Of a stretch of DNA of 64,000 nt, positions 1 to 8,956 are shown piece by piece. The DNA lies in contig NZ_CP133269.1 in the NCBI RefSeq assembly GCF_030915525.1, positions 4,003,001 to 4,067,000 on the forward strand, read 5' to 3'. Below the pieces are notes generated by a model. The model did no database searches. It was not told the DNA's origin and worked only from the letters and a program-made list of their open reading frames with translations. Source of the stretch: Neobacillus sp. PS2-9 (lineage in GTDB: Bacteria > Bacillota > Bacilli > Bacillales > Cytobacillaceae). Both the position numbers and the translations under genes were made by a program. How positions within the stretch are numbered: position 1 is the stretch's first letter; every line of letters begins with the position of its first letter.

Positions 1-3000
1 TGTCCATCGACGATAGCGTTCCCCGATTTCTGATACATTGTCCTTACATAATTTCTTAAATCATTAAAATGCTCCATGCTAGCCACTTTTGAGCGCTTGG
101 TTAAGTTACCATCCTTCTTAATTCCAGCAGAAATAATGTGTGAATCACCTGACTCAAGTGTTTGGTCCATGAGTTTGATTACACTTTGATCACTTAACAA
201 TAAACCATTCATCTTAAATTTCTTCATAATTTCTGCTTCGATTTCATCCATCGTCAACAATTTTGTTGAGTTAATAAGCGGATTATGAACATGAAAATAA
301 AGGACACCTGCAGGACTTGCCTCCATCTCGACTAATTCCTTTGAGTAGGTCATAACAATATCCAAATAGGTGATCATTTGCAGGGAGAGACCATAATATA
401 CATCACTTAAATGCACGTCTTTTTCACTCGATTTATAATCAATTACCCTTAAGAACACATTATCGTCTTCACTCTTTGCTTGATCGACCCTATCAATTCG
501 CCCAGCTAACTCCATTCTCTTTCCATTTTTTAATGGAAAACTTAATGGCGGCAGTTCCGCATTTGCTCCAAATCCCAATTCTAATCCAATTGGGGAGAAT
601 CCACTTACTTTTGCATGCTCACTTAACACAAGTGAAGCACGGGTAATAATTTGCTCTAATTTACGCTTGATATAATGATGCCTCTCGGAACTCAACAAAA
701 TCTCGTTTTGTAATTTTGGAGCTATGGCATTGACTGCTTCTTTGGATAATTCCTCACATTGCACTTTCGTTAACTGCGCCCATGAGATGTTTTGTGTATT
801 AACTGTATCAGAAATATACTTTATAGCTGCGTGAAATAACTCTCCTATATCAGGCGCTTCTAAGCGGTAAATTTGTCTTTCTCGAAGCCTCAAACCATGC
901 TGAACAAAATGAGTAAAAGCACAGCTATTAAACAATTCCATTCTCGATACACTCGCCTGAATGGTATCTCCGTATAATTCGTCTGCTACCTGTTTAGAAA
1001 GCTGGACCGTCTGGTTCGTATAAAAAAGGCTCGAAAACACTTTTTTTGCCTTTTCCTTTCCCGGACTTTCTAAATAATAGTTATACACATCCCACCATAG
1101 ATTTGAGATCGGATAATTTCGTTTGTTCAGCTGAAGTTGGGAATTCAAATAAGATAATGTTGTGGTAAAGTTTGTAATAAAGCTCAACTGTCCCTCTTCC
1201 GGCAATTCAGCTGGGTCTGAAACATAATAATGTTCTCTCGCCTCAGGGAACATATCTTTTATCCTCTTGATATACGAAGAGGCAATTAGAGCTTTCCCCT
1301 CATCATTTGCTAATGGATAGGTTACGTAAAGCTCCTCAGCGGGTGCAGTAAAAGCTTTATAGGCTAGAAAATTCTCATCCAGCAAACGTGTTCGACAGCT
1401 TGGTGCGACGTTGATACCTGCTGAAAGAAGCATTTCCCGATCTTCATCTGATAGTATTCCTTCGTCTGATATTTTTGCTGGTAATACTCCCTCATTGACG
1501 CCAACCACGAAACAGACCTTGATATCCATTAATCTTGATTTCTCTAAGTCTCCAATTAAAACTTGATCTAGTGCAGGTGGTATTAGGGAAAAATGTAAAG
1601 ACTCAAATCCAGATTCTAAGATAGCTGCAAAGGACTTTAGTGAGACTGGTTCATCTCCTAAAATCTCTACATATTGGTCTAATAAATCAATGACCGCGTT
1701 CCACACCTGTTCGTGCTCTCGCATTTTCACAAGATTACCCTTTTCTTCCGCTTCCACTTTCCACTTTTCAAGCTTCTCAGGAATATCTAATTCTTCTAAA
1801 AATAGATAGATGGCTTCGCAAAGTTTACGTCCGGTATCTGCCTTCTTCAATCGCCTTGAAAGGCGGAGAATCGGTGCCGTTACCATTAGCTTTAACTCAT
1901 TTAATTCCTGCTCCATTTTGCGTTCGGCATCGGTTTGGCCATTTCCATCCAACTCTAGCCCTCTAATTCTCCGGTAACTCCAGCGATCCTTTTTCGTCCA
2001 CTTACTTCCTTTAATGCCGTAAGCCAAGACGTAATTTTCAAGCCTATCCATCTTCTCCCGCATTTTTATCGGATTTTCCTGTAACGGAAAGATTAATTCC
2101 GTTTTAATGACTCTGAAAATAGATTCATAGCGCCAGTATGTGTTAATCACTTCCAGCGTCGAGCGGATTAGCTCTATAAGAGGATGATTTAACATTGTCC
2201 GTTTTTGGTCAATAAAATAAGGGATCTGATAATCTTCGAATACTGGCTCAACAATTTCATGATAGTCTTGTCCGTTACGGATTAGTAATGCGATGTCTCG
2301 GTAGCGGTACCCTTTTTCTCTAACTAAGCGGCGAGTTTCTCTTGCAATTCCTTCAATTTCAGCTCGGCGGTTGACCGCTTGGCAAATATTGATTTCCGTC
2401 TTCCCATAAAAAGGAATGGCCGGACGGGCATCAAAATTCCCCTCTAAATGACGTAAGGACAGATGACTCCATTTTTTTTGCTCTTGGAGGGTAACAGGCT
2501 CCTCCATTTCTATCCCTTCTGCCCTTGCCAAATCATAAATGGAGTAACTGGTTTCACTTGATAAGCGAAACAAATCAAGCTCATCTGGTTTAGATTCTAC
2601 CGAAAGGTGCTCCGTTGTCAACGCGATGGAAACCCTTTGGCAATGTTTCATCAACTCGGTCAACACACGATATTCCTGCGGTGAAAAGCTATAAAATCCA
2701 TCAATATAGATTTCTGCCTCTTTCAAATAGGAAGAGCTAGATATCTTCTCTGACAGAAGACGAAAATAATCCTCAGAATCGAGATATTTTCCAAATATTT
2801 CCTCTTCGAATTTTTGATAAATGATTTCTAAATCCATTAATTTATCATTCAGGGCCATTGAACCAGAGGTTTCTCCTGCTCCAACCTGTTTTGGGGCTTG
2901 CATTAGTTCCTCGGGACTAATGCAATACCTCTTAAATTCGATAATCATTTGCTCCACTTGCTGAACGAATCCAGTCTTATCTGCAGCCCTTTGAAAAAGG

Positions 3001-3323
3001 TTCAATTGGTCCTTCTGCTCATCAATTATTTTGCGGATTAACATATTAATTCCGACATTACTTAAATGTACCCGGCTTATACCGCCTGTTTCCTGAAGGA
3101 TTCTCCACGCTAACCGGGAAAAGCTAAATACTTGTGCCCGAATCATCCCCCTTAGCTTTAGGTCAGTAGCCAAGCGGTATTCTGATAAGAATGTCATCTG
3201 ATCAGGAACAATATATATAATGGGAGTGCCTTCTGGTTGATTGATTAGTCGAGTACGTATTTCATCAAGAAACAGGGCAGTTTTGCCGCTTCCTGATCGT
3301 CCAATTACCATTCTTAATGTCAT
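1..3323 (-). CDS. addB: ATP-dependent helicase/deoxyribonuclease subunit B (AddB), 3' end outside window
   Basis: AddB is the second nuclease/helicase-like subunit of the AddAB (RecBCD-equivalent) enzyme, which processes double-strand breaks for RecA loading. The frame is open from an ATG at 3323 to base 1 (about 1107 codons), so roughly the last 60 residues are missing. The N-terminus starts MTLRMVIGRSGSGKT, a Walker A loop at residues 8-15. The nuclease core motif VIDYK is readable near 420-460. A conserved Cys in FNSCAFTHF falls at residue 801, the same number as the first Fe-S ligand of B. subtilis AddB; the other three Cys would lie beyond the window edge. The start follows a GAGG Shine-Dalgarno. 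addA should lie to the left. In B. subtilis yhjG sits between sipV and addB; here it is absent. Confidence 0.95.
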   Translation of the reverse strand, partial: MTLRMVIGRSGSGKTALFLDEIRTRLINQPEGTPIIYIVPDQMTFLSEYRLATDLKLRGMIRAQVFSFSRLAWRILQETGGISRVHLSNVGINMLIRKIIDEQKDQLNLFQRAADKTGFVQQVEQMIIEFKRYCISPEELMQAPKQVGAGETSGSMALNDKLMDLEIIYQKFEEEIFGKYLDSEDYFRLLSEKISSSSYLKEAEIYIDGFYSFSPQEYRVLTELMKHCQRVSIALTTEHLSVESKPDELDLFRLSSETSYSIYDLARAEGIEMEEPVTLQEQKKWSHLSLRHLEGNFDARPAIPFYGKTEINICQAVNRRAEIEGIARETRRLVREKGYRYRDIALLIRNGQDYHEIVEPVFEDYQIPYFIDQKRTMLNHPLIELIRSTLEVINTYWRYESIFRVIKTELIFPLQENPIKMREKMDRLENYVLAYGIKGSKWTKKDRWSYRRIRGLELDGNGQTDAERKMEQELNELKLMVTAPILRLSRRLKKADTGRKLCEAIYLFLEELDIPEKLEKWKVEAEEKGNLVKMREHEQVWNAVIDLLDQYVEILGDEPVSLKSFAAILESGFESLHFSLIPPALDQVLIGDLEKSRLMDIKVCFVVGVNEGVLPAKISDEGILSDEDREMLLSAGINVAPSCRTRLLDENFLAYKAFTAPAEELYVTYPLANDEGKALIASSYIKRIKDMFPEAREHYYVSDPAELPEEGQLSFITNFTTTLSYLNSQLQLNKRNYPISNLWWDVYNYYLESPGKEKAKKVFSSLFYTNQTVQLSKQVADELYGDTIQASVSRMELFNSCAFTHFVQHGLRLRERQIYRLEAPDIGELFHAAIKYISDTVNTQNISWAQLTKVQCEELSKEAVNAIAPKLQNEILLSSERHHYIKRKLEQIITRASLVLSEHAKVSGFSPIGLELGFGANAELPPLSFPLKNGKRMELAGRIDRVDQAKSEDDNVFLRVIDYKSSEKDVHLSDVYYGLSLQMITYLDIVMTYSKELVEMEASPAGVLYFHVHNPLINSTKLLTMDEIEAEIMKKFKMNGLLLSDQSVIKLMDQTLESGDSHIISAGIKKDGNLTKRSKVASMEHFNDLRNYVRTMYQKSGNAIVDG

Positions 3324-3440
3324 ATGCCAACCTCACTTCCTATAAACTGTAAAAATCTCTATCTTTCATTTTATCATAAAAAGTAGTACAAATGTTTGTA
3401 TCTATTACTGTGATTAAAACCATAATTGGTATTTTTCCGC

Positions 3441-3468
3441 AAAAAAAAACACGATTTTACCAATCGTG
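3441..3468 (-). terminator. Rho-independent terminator after the signal peptidase gene
   Basis: A perfect 7-bp stem (CACGATT/AATCGTG, loop TTACC) at 3450-3468 is followed on the minus strand by nine T residues. It lies 20 bp beyond the sipV stop and separates that gene from addB. Confidence 0.8.
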
Positions 3469-3488
3469 CCTGTCCTGCTCTAAAAATA

Positions 3489-4043
3489 TTAAAAATGGAT
3501 GTCCATTTCATTCAATGGCCAGTAGCGTAAATCTACTTTCCCAACCACTTGGGTTGCGGAGATAAAGCCGAATTGACGGCTGTCCCAGCTTCCTAGTCGA
3601 TTATCACCCAGTACGAATAATTTCCCTTCAGGCACTGTATTTTCGCCTGTTATTTCTTTCAAACTAAAATCGCCTGTTATTTTTAAACCAGGTGACTTCT
3701 GTTTGTAAACATCTAAAAACGGCTCTTCATATTTATGCCCATTAATATATAATTGATCATTACGATACTCTAGTTTATCACCTGGAAGCCCAATAATTCT
3801 TTTAACAAAGTCTTCTTTTGCATTTGCGTGAAACACGATTACGTCAAAGCGATTCAATTCCCCCACTTGATAGCCAAGTTTATTCACTACAAGTTTGTTT
3901 CCATCCTGTAGAGTTGGCATCATTGATTCGCCTTCCACAATATAGTTGGAGAAGAAAAATGTCCGAATAAAAGCAAAAATAATAATACCTATTGCAAACG
4001 CCTTAACCCATTCCATTCCTTCCTTTTTCCATTCAATCTTCAT
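3489..4043 (-). CDS. sipV: Type I signal peptidase (SipV/LepB family)
   Basis: A membrane-anchored serine protease that removes signal peptides from secreted preproteins on the outer face of the cytoplasmic membrane. The 184-aa protein has one N-terminal membrane segment (about residues 13-32), then GESMMPTL with the catalytic Ser40, then FVKRIIGLPGD with the general-base Lys82, and the C-terminal box GDNR...SWDSR. This is the compact Gram-positive (P-type) form. The ATG follows a strong AAAGGAGG. It overlaps the upstream yhjE gene by 11 bp, so the two are co-transcribed. The position between yhjE and addB matches B. subtilis sipV; the exact paralogue name rests on that synteny. Confidence 0.92.
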   Translation of the reverse strand: MKIEWKKEGMEWVKAFAIGIIIFAFIRTFFFSNYIVEGESMMPTLQDGNKLVVNKLGYQVGELNRFDVIVFHANAKEDFVKRIIGLPGDKLEYRNDQLYINGHKYEEPFLDVYKQKSPGLKITGDFSLKEITGENTVPEGKLFVLGDNRLGSWDSRQFGFISATQVVGKVDLRYWPLNEMDIHF

Positions 4044-4698
4044 TGTAACTCCTCCTTTTCTCCAGCTCTATGTCTCTATATAATTCTTCATTATGGTCAG
4101 TTTCTGTACTCTTATTCAATCTAAGTTCAATTCTTTTTCCTATATACCAAAGAATGAAAATAACAAGAAATACTATGACCGTGCGAAAAGGTTTAGTTAT
4201 TAATGAATGAATATCATATCCTATAAAACTTATAGTGAAAATCATCACCATTTTACCAATGCAAACAGCAAGCATATATTGGGCAGTGCTAATTTTTGAA
4301 AGACCAGCGACAATATTGACAACTGCCGATGGGGTAAATGGAAAGCACAGTAGTAAAAAAAGCGGACCAAAACCGTGGTGCTCCACCCAATCCATGAGCT
4401 TACGAACTTTAGGGTGCTTCGGCAAAAAAGATAATAATCTTCTTTGCCCGTATTTCCTGACTAGCAAAAAAACCAGTAGTGCCCCGATACAAGTTCCAAT
4501 CCATGAATATAAAAAACCTAACCACAGTCCGAATGCACTTGCATTAGCCATTACAAATAGGAATAATGGGAGAAACGGAAGAAATGCTTCAATAATGGTT
4601 AGCAAGATGCCAGGTAATGGACCAAGGGCTCGATATTCCCGTATTAGACTCATAATATTTTCAAGCGTAAACCATGCTTTCAATGCATCAAAGTCCAT
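4033..4698 (-). CDS. yhjE: TVP38/TMEM64 (VTT-domain) membrane protein, YhjE-like
   Basis: A 221-aa polytopic membrane protein of the DedA/VTT superfamily. The motif FPFTPSAVVNIVAGL in the second half and the E-AFLPFLP re-entrant-like segment near residues 37-45 are typical of the family. About five or six hydrophobic segments are visible, followed by a charged C-terminal tail. Members are proposed lipid or ion transporters/scramblases, but the substrate of this protein is unknown. The ATG follows AAAGGAG. It overlaps the signal peptidase gene and is syntenic with B. subtilis yhjE-sipV, so the call is secure while the function is not. Confidence 0.85.
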   Translation of the reverse strand: MDFDALKAWFTLENIMSLIREYRALGPLPGILLTIIEAFLPFLPLFLFVMANASAFGLWLGFLYSWIGTCIGALLVFLLVRKYGQRRLLSFLPKHPKVRKLMDWVEHHGFGPLFLLLCFPFTPSAVVNIVAGLSKISTAQYMLAVCIGKMVMIFTISFIGYDIHSLITKPFRTVIVFLVIFILWYIGKRIELRLNKSTETDHNEELYRDIELEKRRSYNED

Positions 4699-4747
4699 CC
4701 CATTTCTCCTTTATTTTTTGTACTATTCATTTTGTACTAGAGAAATT

Positions 4748-5689
4748 TCACTGTGTAATGAATTGATGAAGAGCTTCTTTATTCTTTTCGACATCAATAT
4801 CTAAAACAGCACCTTCTCCTTTAATTCTCGGCTCTGTAAAACTGTCTTCCACTGGGATTCGTAGGGTAGCTACATTTCCTCTTTTATCTGAAAAGAAATC
4901 CTTTGCCATAAATAACATATCAGATGTGTCCATATTAGTTTTCACATACGGTGTAACAACCCCAATAAGTTTGGGCAATTTCGTAATGGTTTGAAAACCA
5001 CTCAACTGGTCTCCAATTGCCTTTACTACCTTTTGTTGACGTTCGACCCGCCCAAAATCGCCTACAGCATCATGACGGAAGCGAACATATCCAAGCAATT
5101 GTGTACCATTCAATCTTTGTAGGCCTGGCTCAATCGTCATGTAAATATTACCAGACATCTTCTTCTCCACGTCTATTTCTATTCCATTTGGAAATGCTTC
5201 ATCAATCAACTGGACAAAGCCTTGGAAATCAACAATAGCATAATATTGAAGGTCAATATTAAAGTTTTGTTTAATCGTTTGTCTCATTAACTCTGGACCC
5301 CCACGTGCGAAAGCTGAATTAATCTTATGTTTCCCATGACCAGGAATTTCTACATAACTATCCCTCATAATGGATGTTAGTTTGAAGGTCCCTTTGTCCT
5401 CGTTGTAGTGTGCAATCATAATGGTATCTGCCCGGGACTTTTCTTTCCCTCTAGCATCACTTCCAAGCAATAAAATATTCGTATCTCCATACTGATCCTT
5501 TTGTCCTTCAAATGTATAGACTTCTTCCGTATCCGTATTGCCCTTATTTAATTTCTTTAATGATTGATTTACTCCTTGTTTAAATTGAAAATAGGCATAA
5601 CCAGCTCCTGCTCCAATTAAAAGTAAGAATACAAGCAAAATGGACGTCCATCTTCTCTTTTTCTTATGTTGATGTTTGTCAGCTCTCAT
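4748..5689 (-). CDS. LytR-CpsA-Psr (LCP) family cell-wall polymer ligase
   Basis: LCP enzymes transfer undecaprenyl-linked anionic polymers such as teichoic acid to peptidoglycan outside the membrane. The protein (about 313 aa) has a short basic cytoplasmic N-terminus (DKHQHKKKRRW), one membrane segment (about residues 18-36), then the LCP domain with GSDARG, SRADTIM, MRDSYVEIPG and KINSAFARGG. The Arg/Asp residues of these motifs bind the pyrophosphate of the lipid carrier. I chose the ATG at 5689 because GGGTGG precedes it at the right distance; an in-frame GTG at 5725 has no Shine-Dalgarno. It is not in the B. subtilis yhj cluster, so orthology to tagT, tagU or tagV is not assigned. Confidence 0.85.
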   Translation of the reverse strand: MRADKHQHKKKRRWTSILLVFLLLIGAGAGYAYFQFKQGVNQSLKKLNKGNTDTEEVYTFEGQKDQYGDTNILLLGSDARGKEKSRADTIMIAHYNEDKGTFKLTSIMRDSYVEIPGHGKHKINSAFARGGPELMRQTIKQNFNIDLQYYAIVDFQGFVQLIDEAFPNGIEIDVEKKMSGNIYMTIEPGLQRLNGTQLLGYVRFRHDAVGDFGRVERQQKVVKAIGDQLSGFQTITKLPKLIGVVTPYVKTNMDTSDMLFMAKDFFSDKRGNVATLRIPVEDSFTEPRIKGEGAVLDIDVEKNKEALHQFITQ

Positions 5690-5841
5690 TTGTTTACCAC
5701 CCATTCGTCCCTGTTTTATCTTCACCTATATATGACTGGTATTTCTTTTTAAAGGTTTCTCCATTTAATTCATTTTCCCCTACCAGATATCCTTCTATTA
5801 ATAAAAACTTTCTCATAAATTTGGCGAAATTTGCAACAAAG

Positions 5842-5865
5842 AAAGCTCGCCACAAGACGAGCTTT
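5842..5865. other. 8-bp inverted repeat in the divergent leader between the LCP gene and yhjD
   Basis: Perfect arms AAAGCTCG and CGAGCTTT flank an 8-nt loop. Neither side carries a convincing T-run, so it is not a clear terminator; it could be a leader hairpin of either divergent gene or an operator. Confidence 0.4.
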
Positions 5866-5883
5866 GGTAAAAATAAAGTCCTA

Positions 5884-5912
5884 TTGCTTTTATTGTTGCT
5901 TTTTCGTAAAAT
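5884..5912 (+). promoter_or_regulatory. Candidate sigma-A promoter of yhjD
   Basis: TTGCTT and TAAAAT are separated by 17 bp, about 45 bp before the yhjD start. Seen by eye only. Confidence 0.4.
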
Positions 5913-5955
5913 AAAAAGGAACACTTGTTCTATTCTGCAGAAAGGTGGAGTATCC

Positions 5956-6321
5956 ATGACCCGAATTCCAGAGAATGATCGTGACATTATGGAGAAAGCC
6001 ATTTATTTACCGATGGTTCTGATTGTCCTAAACCGGGATTTATCTGTTGTAGAAAAAAGTCCCTTCAAATTAAAAAAACCGTATTTGGATTTGATTGAGG
6101 AAACAATGAAGGAAATTCAGCGGGAATTGGCTGAGGTAAAACAATATATGAAAAAAAATAAACTCCAAGTAATTGAAATAAAACGGGACGACGCTTTTAC
6201 GATGTATATGTTTGTTTACAAAGGCTATGAGGAAAACCATAATTACTTTAATCCACGAATTCGAAATAAGGTTCAAGAATTAATGGAAGCCTACTTACTA
6301 AAAAAACATCTGTCCCGTTAA
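5956..6321 (+). CDS. yhjD: YhjD-like conserved protein
   Basis: A 121-aa soluble, highly charged protein without signal peptide or membrane segment. It is recognised by its sequence (MTRIPENDRDIMEKAIYLPM at the start, RIRNKVQELMEAYL near the end) and by its position next to yhjE, as in B. subtilis yhjD. The central part (about residues 45-75) is rich in Lys/Glu and probably helical. The ATG follows AAAGGTGGAG. B. subtilis yhjD is known as a sporulation-associated gene of unknown biochemical function; nothing here adds a mechanism. It converges with comK, with only 18 bp between the stops. Confidence 0.8.
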   Translation: MTRIPENDRDIMEKAIYLPMVLIVLNRDLSVVEKSPFKLKKPYLDLIEETMKEIQRELAEVKQYMKKNKLQVIEIKRDDAFTMYMFVYKGYEENHNYFNPRIRNKVQELMEAYLLKKHLSR

Positions 6322-6339
6322 AATAATGGGTAGCAACTC

Positions 6340-6918
6340 TTATTTCGGATTCGGAGTTTTACTATGATTCGTATATTCTCTTTGGGTTTCTGATGCCTTC
6401 CCTAATTTAGGCCTGTTTATTAAATAAAATGTCTTTTTATTTCCTTTTCTTTCTAATCTTTGTAAAAACTTCGCTTTTACATGAGAAGTTCTTTCCATCT
6501 GATTGTTAAATGTAGCAAAAGGAACATCGAATAGAAGTGATTGTTTATTTTGAAACAGAACTTTGGTTTTCGCACCTGGTGCTGGCAAATGATTTTCAAT
6601 TTGTGATAGCGAAAACCACATACAAACAGAACTCTCAGGTGAAGCAGTAGGGAAAAAGAAGATGTCGTTACTCGGTTCAATCGCAATTGGTACTTTACGT
6701 GTGTAATTAGTTAGATCTTTTGTTGCCCTTCGCCTTGATTGGTAATCAGCTAAATAATATTCGCAACTATGTTTGATGATATCAAATGGTTTATATGGAG
6801 ACAAGAATTCACCATCCGCCTCATAGATCTGAGAATATATTTTACTGCCGTACTCCACTGGTTTTATAAACATGGTGGATGAGTTAACCTCATATTCTTC
6901 AATAATTTTTTGCTTCAA
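6340..6918 (-). CDS. comK: Competence transcription factor ComK
   Basis: Master activator of late competence genes; it binds paired AT-rich boxes (AAAAN5TTTT) as a tetramer. The 192-aa length equals B. subtilis ComK. Conserved blocks are visible in order: EEYEVNSSTMFIKPVEYGSK, IIKHSCEYYLADYQSRR, VPIAIEPSNDIFFFPTASP, and FATFNNQMERTSHVKAKFLQRL. The start is a TTG at 6918 with AGGAG nine bases upstream. An out-of-frame ATG GAT TGA overlaps that TTG. Immediately upstream a perfect minus-strand -35 (TTGACA, 7016-7021) has no good -10 partner. yhzC is divergent, as in B. subtilis. The C-terminal 25 residues are less familiar. Confidence 0.93.
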   Translation of the reverse strand: MKQKIIEEYEVNSSTMFIKPVEYGSKIYSQIYEADGEFLSPYKPFDIIKHSCEYYLADYQSRRRATKDLTNYTRKVPIAIEPSNDIFFFPTASPESSVCMWFSLSQIENHLPAPGAKTKVLFQNKQSLLFDVPFATFNNQMERTSHVKAKFLQRLERKGNKKTFYLINRPKLGKASETQREYTNHSKTPNPK

Positions 6919-7052
6919 TCCATTCAGCTCCTTTAATAGTTTCTACCACATCTTACCACTTTTTACAAATAATTCATTGTTTTTTCTGAATTGTTGCTAA
7001 ATTGTTCACATTAAGTGTCAAGTAATTATTTTTCAGAAAATTATAAATAGTA

Positions 7053-7081
7053 TTGATAATAATAAGAAAACTCCATATAAT
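7053..7081 (+). promoter_or_regulatory. Sigma-A promoter of yhzC
   Basis: TTGATA (7053-7058) and TATAAT (7076-7081) are separated by 17 bp, 27 bp before the yhzC start codon. Confidence 0.7.
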
Positions 7082-7107
7082 AGAAAAAAGCATCAGAGGT
7101 GATTTTC

Positions 7108-7344
7108 ATGAATGAAAAATCATACACAGAATTAATGAAACTTGGTGCCATGAAACGCAATCAACTGAAAGAGAACTTCGTCCAGGATTTATACATCGAC
7201 ATGCTTTTATCGGAAATTCAGCTAACAGTGGAAAAGGAAAAATTATTACGTAAGATTGATTCGGCCATCGACAGGCGAGACAAACGATTATTTCTCCTTC
7301 TATCTGGACAGCTCAAGGACATTAACAAACGATTTGGAACGTAA
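7108..7344 (+). CDS. yhzC: IDEAL-domain protein (YhzC-like)
   Basis: A 78-aa protein whose C-terminal half (LLRKIDSAIDRRDKRLFLLL and the following SGQLK) is the IDEAL helix domain found in small Bacillus proteins and in the C-terminus of degradative regulators. There is no membrane segment. The ATG at 7108 is chosen because AGAGGTGA lies six bases upstream; an in-frame GTG at 7099 falls inside that Shine-Dalgarno. Divergent placement from comK matches B. subtilis yhzC. No molecular function is established. Confidence 0.85.
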   Translation: MNEKSYTELMKLGAMKRNQLKENFVQDLYIDMLLSEIQLTVEKEKLLRKIDSAIDRRDKRLFLLLSGQLKDINKRFGT

Positions 7345-7357
7345 ATTAACCTTCGTG

Positions 7358-7386
7358 AACCGCCTGAATTGGGCGGTTTTTTGTTT
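7358..7386 (+). terminator. Terminator of yhzC
   Basis: Stem AACCGCC/GGCGGTT with a 7-nt loop, followed by a T-rich tract on the plus strand. Confidence 0.85.
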
Positions 7387-7390
7387 TAAG

Positions 7391-7426
7391 AAAAAGAGGC
7401 TAAAGTCACGTATGATCTTTAGCCTC
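7391..7426 (-). terminator. Terminator of yhfN
   Basis: A perfect 10-bp stem GAGGCTAAAG/CTTTAGCCTC, followed on the minus strand by TTTTTCTT, seven bases beyond the yhfN stop. Confidence 0.85.
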
Positions 7427-7432
7427 AGTTTG

Positions 7433-8707
7433 TTATTTATTTTTTAGTTTGATTTCGTATTCCTCCAGCTTTGAAATTCGGTCGAGCATAGAAGGATGTG
7501 TATAACGAAAAATTTTCACTAAGAAAGGTGGGTTGACTTGACTTAAACCTGAGCGACTTAACTCCTGAAACGAAGCAATCGCAGCTTCTGGGTTTTTCGT
7601 CATCTCAATCGCATATTTGTCTGCCCGTGTTTCCTGATAGCGAGAAGCAAAATTTGTAAAAGGACTGGCCGCAAACATAAGCATGGATAAAATCATGAAA
7701 AATAAAGGAAGTGAACGTATATCCGCTACATCCGTTATTTTCAGTTCCTTACCCCAGCGCTTTGTTGCCCAGTTCATCAACCTATAGGTCAAATATAATC
7801 CGAGCAGTGAGAGCAGCAGATATCCCCCAATGCCGAAGTATATATGTTTTTCGACGTAATGACACATTTCATGTGCCATAATGAAGAGGATTTGGTTATC
7901 ATTCAACCGATTCAAGGTAGTATCCCATAGGACAATCCTAGCATTCGAACCAATCCCCGTTACATACGCATTTAAAGAATTTGTTTTATCTGCCATATTT
8001 ACTTCAAAAACATGCTGTGCGGGAATGTCTGCCTTCTCTGCTATGGCTAAAATCTTTGTTTCTAATTCCTTATTTTTTAACGGATAAAAATCATTGTATA
8101 GTGGGTCAATAACAACTGGTTGCAGGAACATCATAAATAAGGTAAACGGTATGGATAACAACCATCCGTAGAGCCACCAGCGTTTACTGCTTTTTTTCAT
8201 AAGCCAATATAAAACAGGCACAATAATCAACCATGTCCCATAATTAAGCCAAAAATCAATTAATTCATCCTTCATCCAAGAAGGGAAGGTTTGAGTGGAA
8301 ATATGATACGTCTTAGATAGGGTATAACTAATATAATTTAAAGGAAATGTTGCTAAAAAGGCAAAAAAGGATAACCAAATTAGATAGATCGCCGTTTGCA
8401 GAAATTTGTACTTTGAGGAGCTATCTGCCCATCGCTTAAAAGCCTTAGAAAAGCCAAACAATAATAGTAAAAAATAAAATAACCATTCAAAGGGTGTAGA
8501 TAAAAAAAACAATAGATTTCTAATTTTTGAATACTCTTCGCTCAACATAAGCTCCCTTCCATTTAAAAAGGTAGCCGGGTCTGCTTTAGATCCTTCATAT
8601 TCAAAAGGTAACTTTGTATCAGCAAAGTAAAATAAGTACCAATAAAAAAACAATCCAAACAGACAGAAGGCCAATACCGAATAGACCCCCATTTTTCTTA
8701 CCATCAC
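7433..8707 (-). CDS. yhfN: M48-family (Ste24-like) membrane zinc metalloprotease, YhfN-like
   Basis: A 424-aa polytopic membrane protease. The zinc site MAHEMCHYV places His279, Glu280 and His283 in a canonical HEXXH; the third ligand is expected in RYQETRADKYAIEM about 70 residues later. Four or five hydrophobic segments precede the catalytic domain and two follow it, the CAAX-protease/Ste24 layout. Length matches B. subtilis YhfN (about 426 aa). Natural substrates in Bacillus are not established. The gene stands alone between its own terminator and a hairpin repeat at 8785-8910. Confidence 0.88.
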   Translation of the reverse strand: MMVRKMGVYSVLAFCLFGLFFYWYLFYFADTKLPFEYEGSKADPATFLNGRELMLSEEYSKIRNLLFFLSTPFEWLFYFLLLLFGFSKAFKRWADSSSKYKFLQTAIYLIWLSFFAFLATFPLNYISYTLSKTYHISTQTFPSWMKDELIDFWLNYGTWLIIVPVLYWLMKKSSKRWWLYGWLLSIPFTLFMMFLQPVVIDPLYNDFYPLKNKELETKILAIAEKADIPAQHVFEVNMADKTNSLNAYVTGIGSNARIVLWDTTLNRLNDNQILFIMAHEMCHYVEKHIYFGIGGYLLLSLLGLYLTYRLMNWATKRWGKELKITDVADIRSLPLFFMILSMLMFAASPFTNFASRYQETRADKYAIEMTKNPEAAIASFQELSRSGLSQVNPPFLVKIFRYTHPSMLDRISKLEEYEIKLKNK

Positions 8708-8784
8708 TTTGTCCCCCTTTGTGTACAGCCTCTCTCTATATTTAGTTTAGTTTAATCAGCCGGTTTTAGAACAAAGAAATGCGC

Positions 8785-8910
8785 AAGCGCCTTGATCAGC
8801 CCCGACAGGCAAATGTTCTTCTGCAAAAAAGTCGCTCTTTGACTTTTATTGCAGAAGGTTATTTGACCCGAGGGGCTAGGCGCTGGAGCTGGACAATTCT
8901 CGAAGTAGAA
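8785..8910. repeat. Hairpin repeat family R120, copy 1
   Basis: About 125 bp, nearly identical in inverted orientation to 29561-29694. It folds into a long imperfect hairpin: GCGCC and AGCCCC near one end pair with GGGGCT and GGCGC near the other, and an inner stem TTCTGCAA/TTGCAGAA surrounds AAAGTC/GACTTT. It lies between the yhfN start and the azlD terminator. No coding frame is conserved between copies. I recognise the type as a common Bacillus intergenic repeat but know no accepted name. Confidence 0.8.
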
Positions 8911-8929
8911 GTAAATGCTTCCCTCTAAA

Positions 8930-8956
8930 GCAAAAAAGCCAGTACATGACCGGCTT
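8930..8956 (-). terminator. Terminator of azlCD
   Basis: Stem AAGCCGG/CTGGCTT on the minus strand (one G-U pair) followed by TTTTTT; its first two bases are the end of the azlD stop codon. Confidence 0.75.

Noticed and set aside
5694..6002. A 102-codon frame upstream of the LCP gene on the minus strand
   Set aside because: It overlaps yhjD and its leader in antisense, and has no ribosome-binding site.
6919..7107. ComK auto-activation boxes (AAAAN5TTTT)
   Set aside because: The comK-yhzC gap is AT-rich and has near-matches, but I found no clean pair of boxes at the expected spacing.
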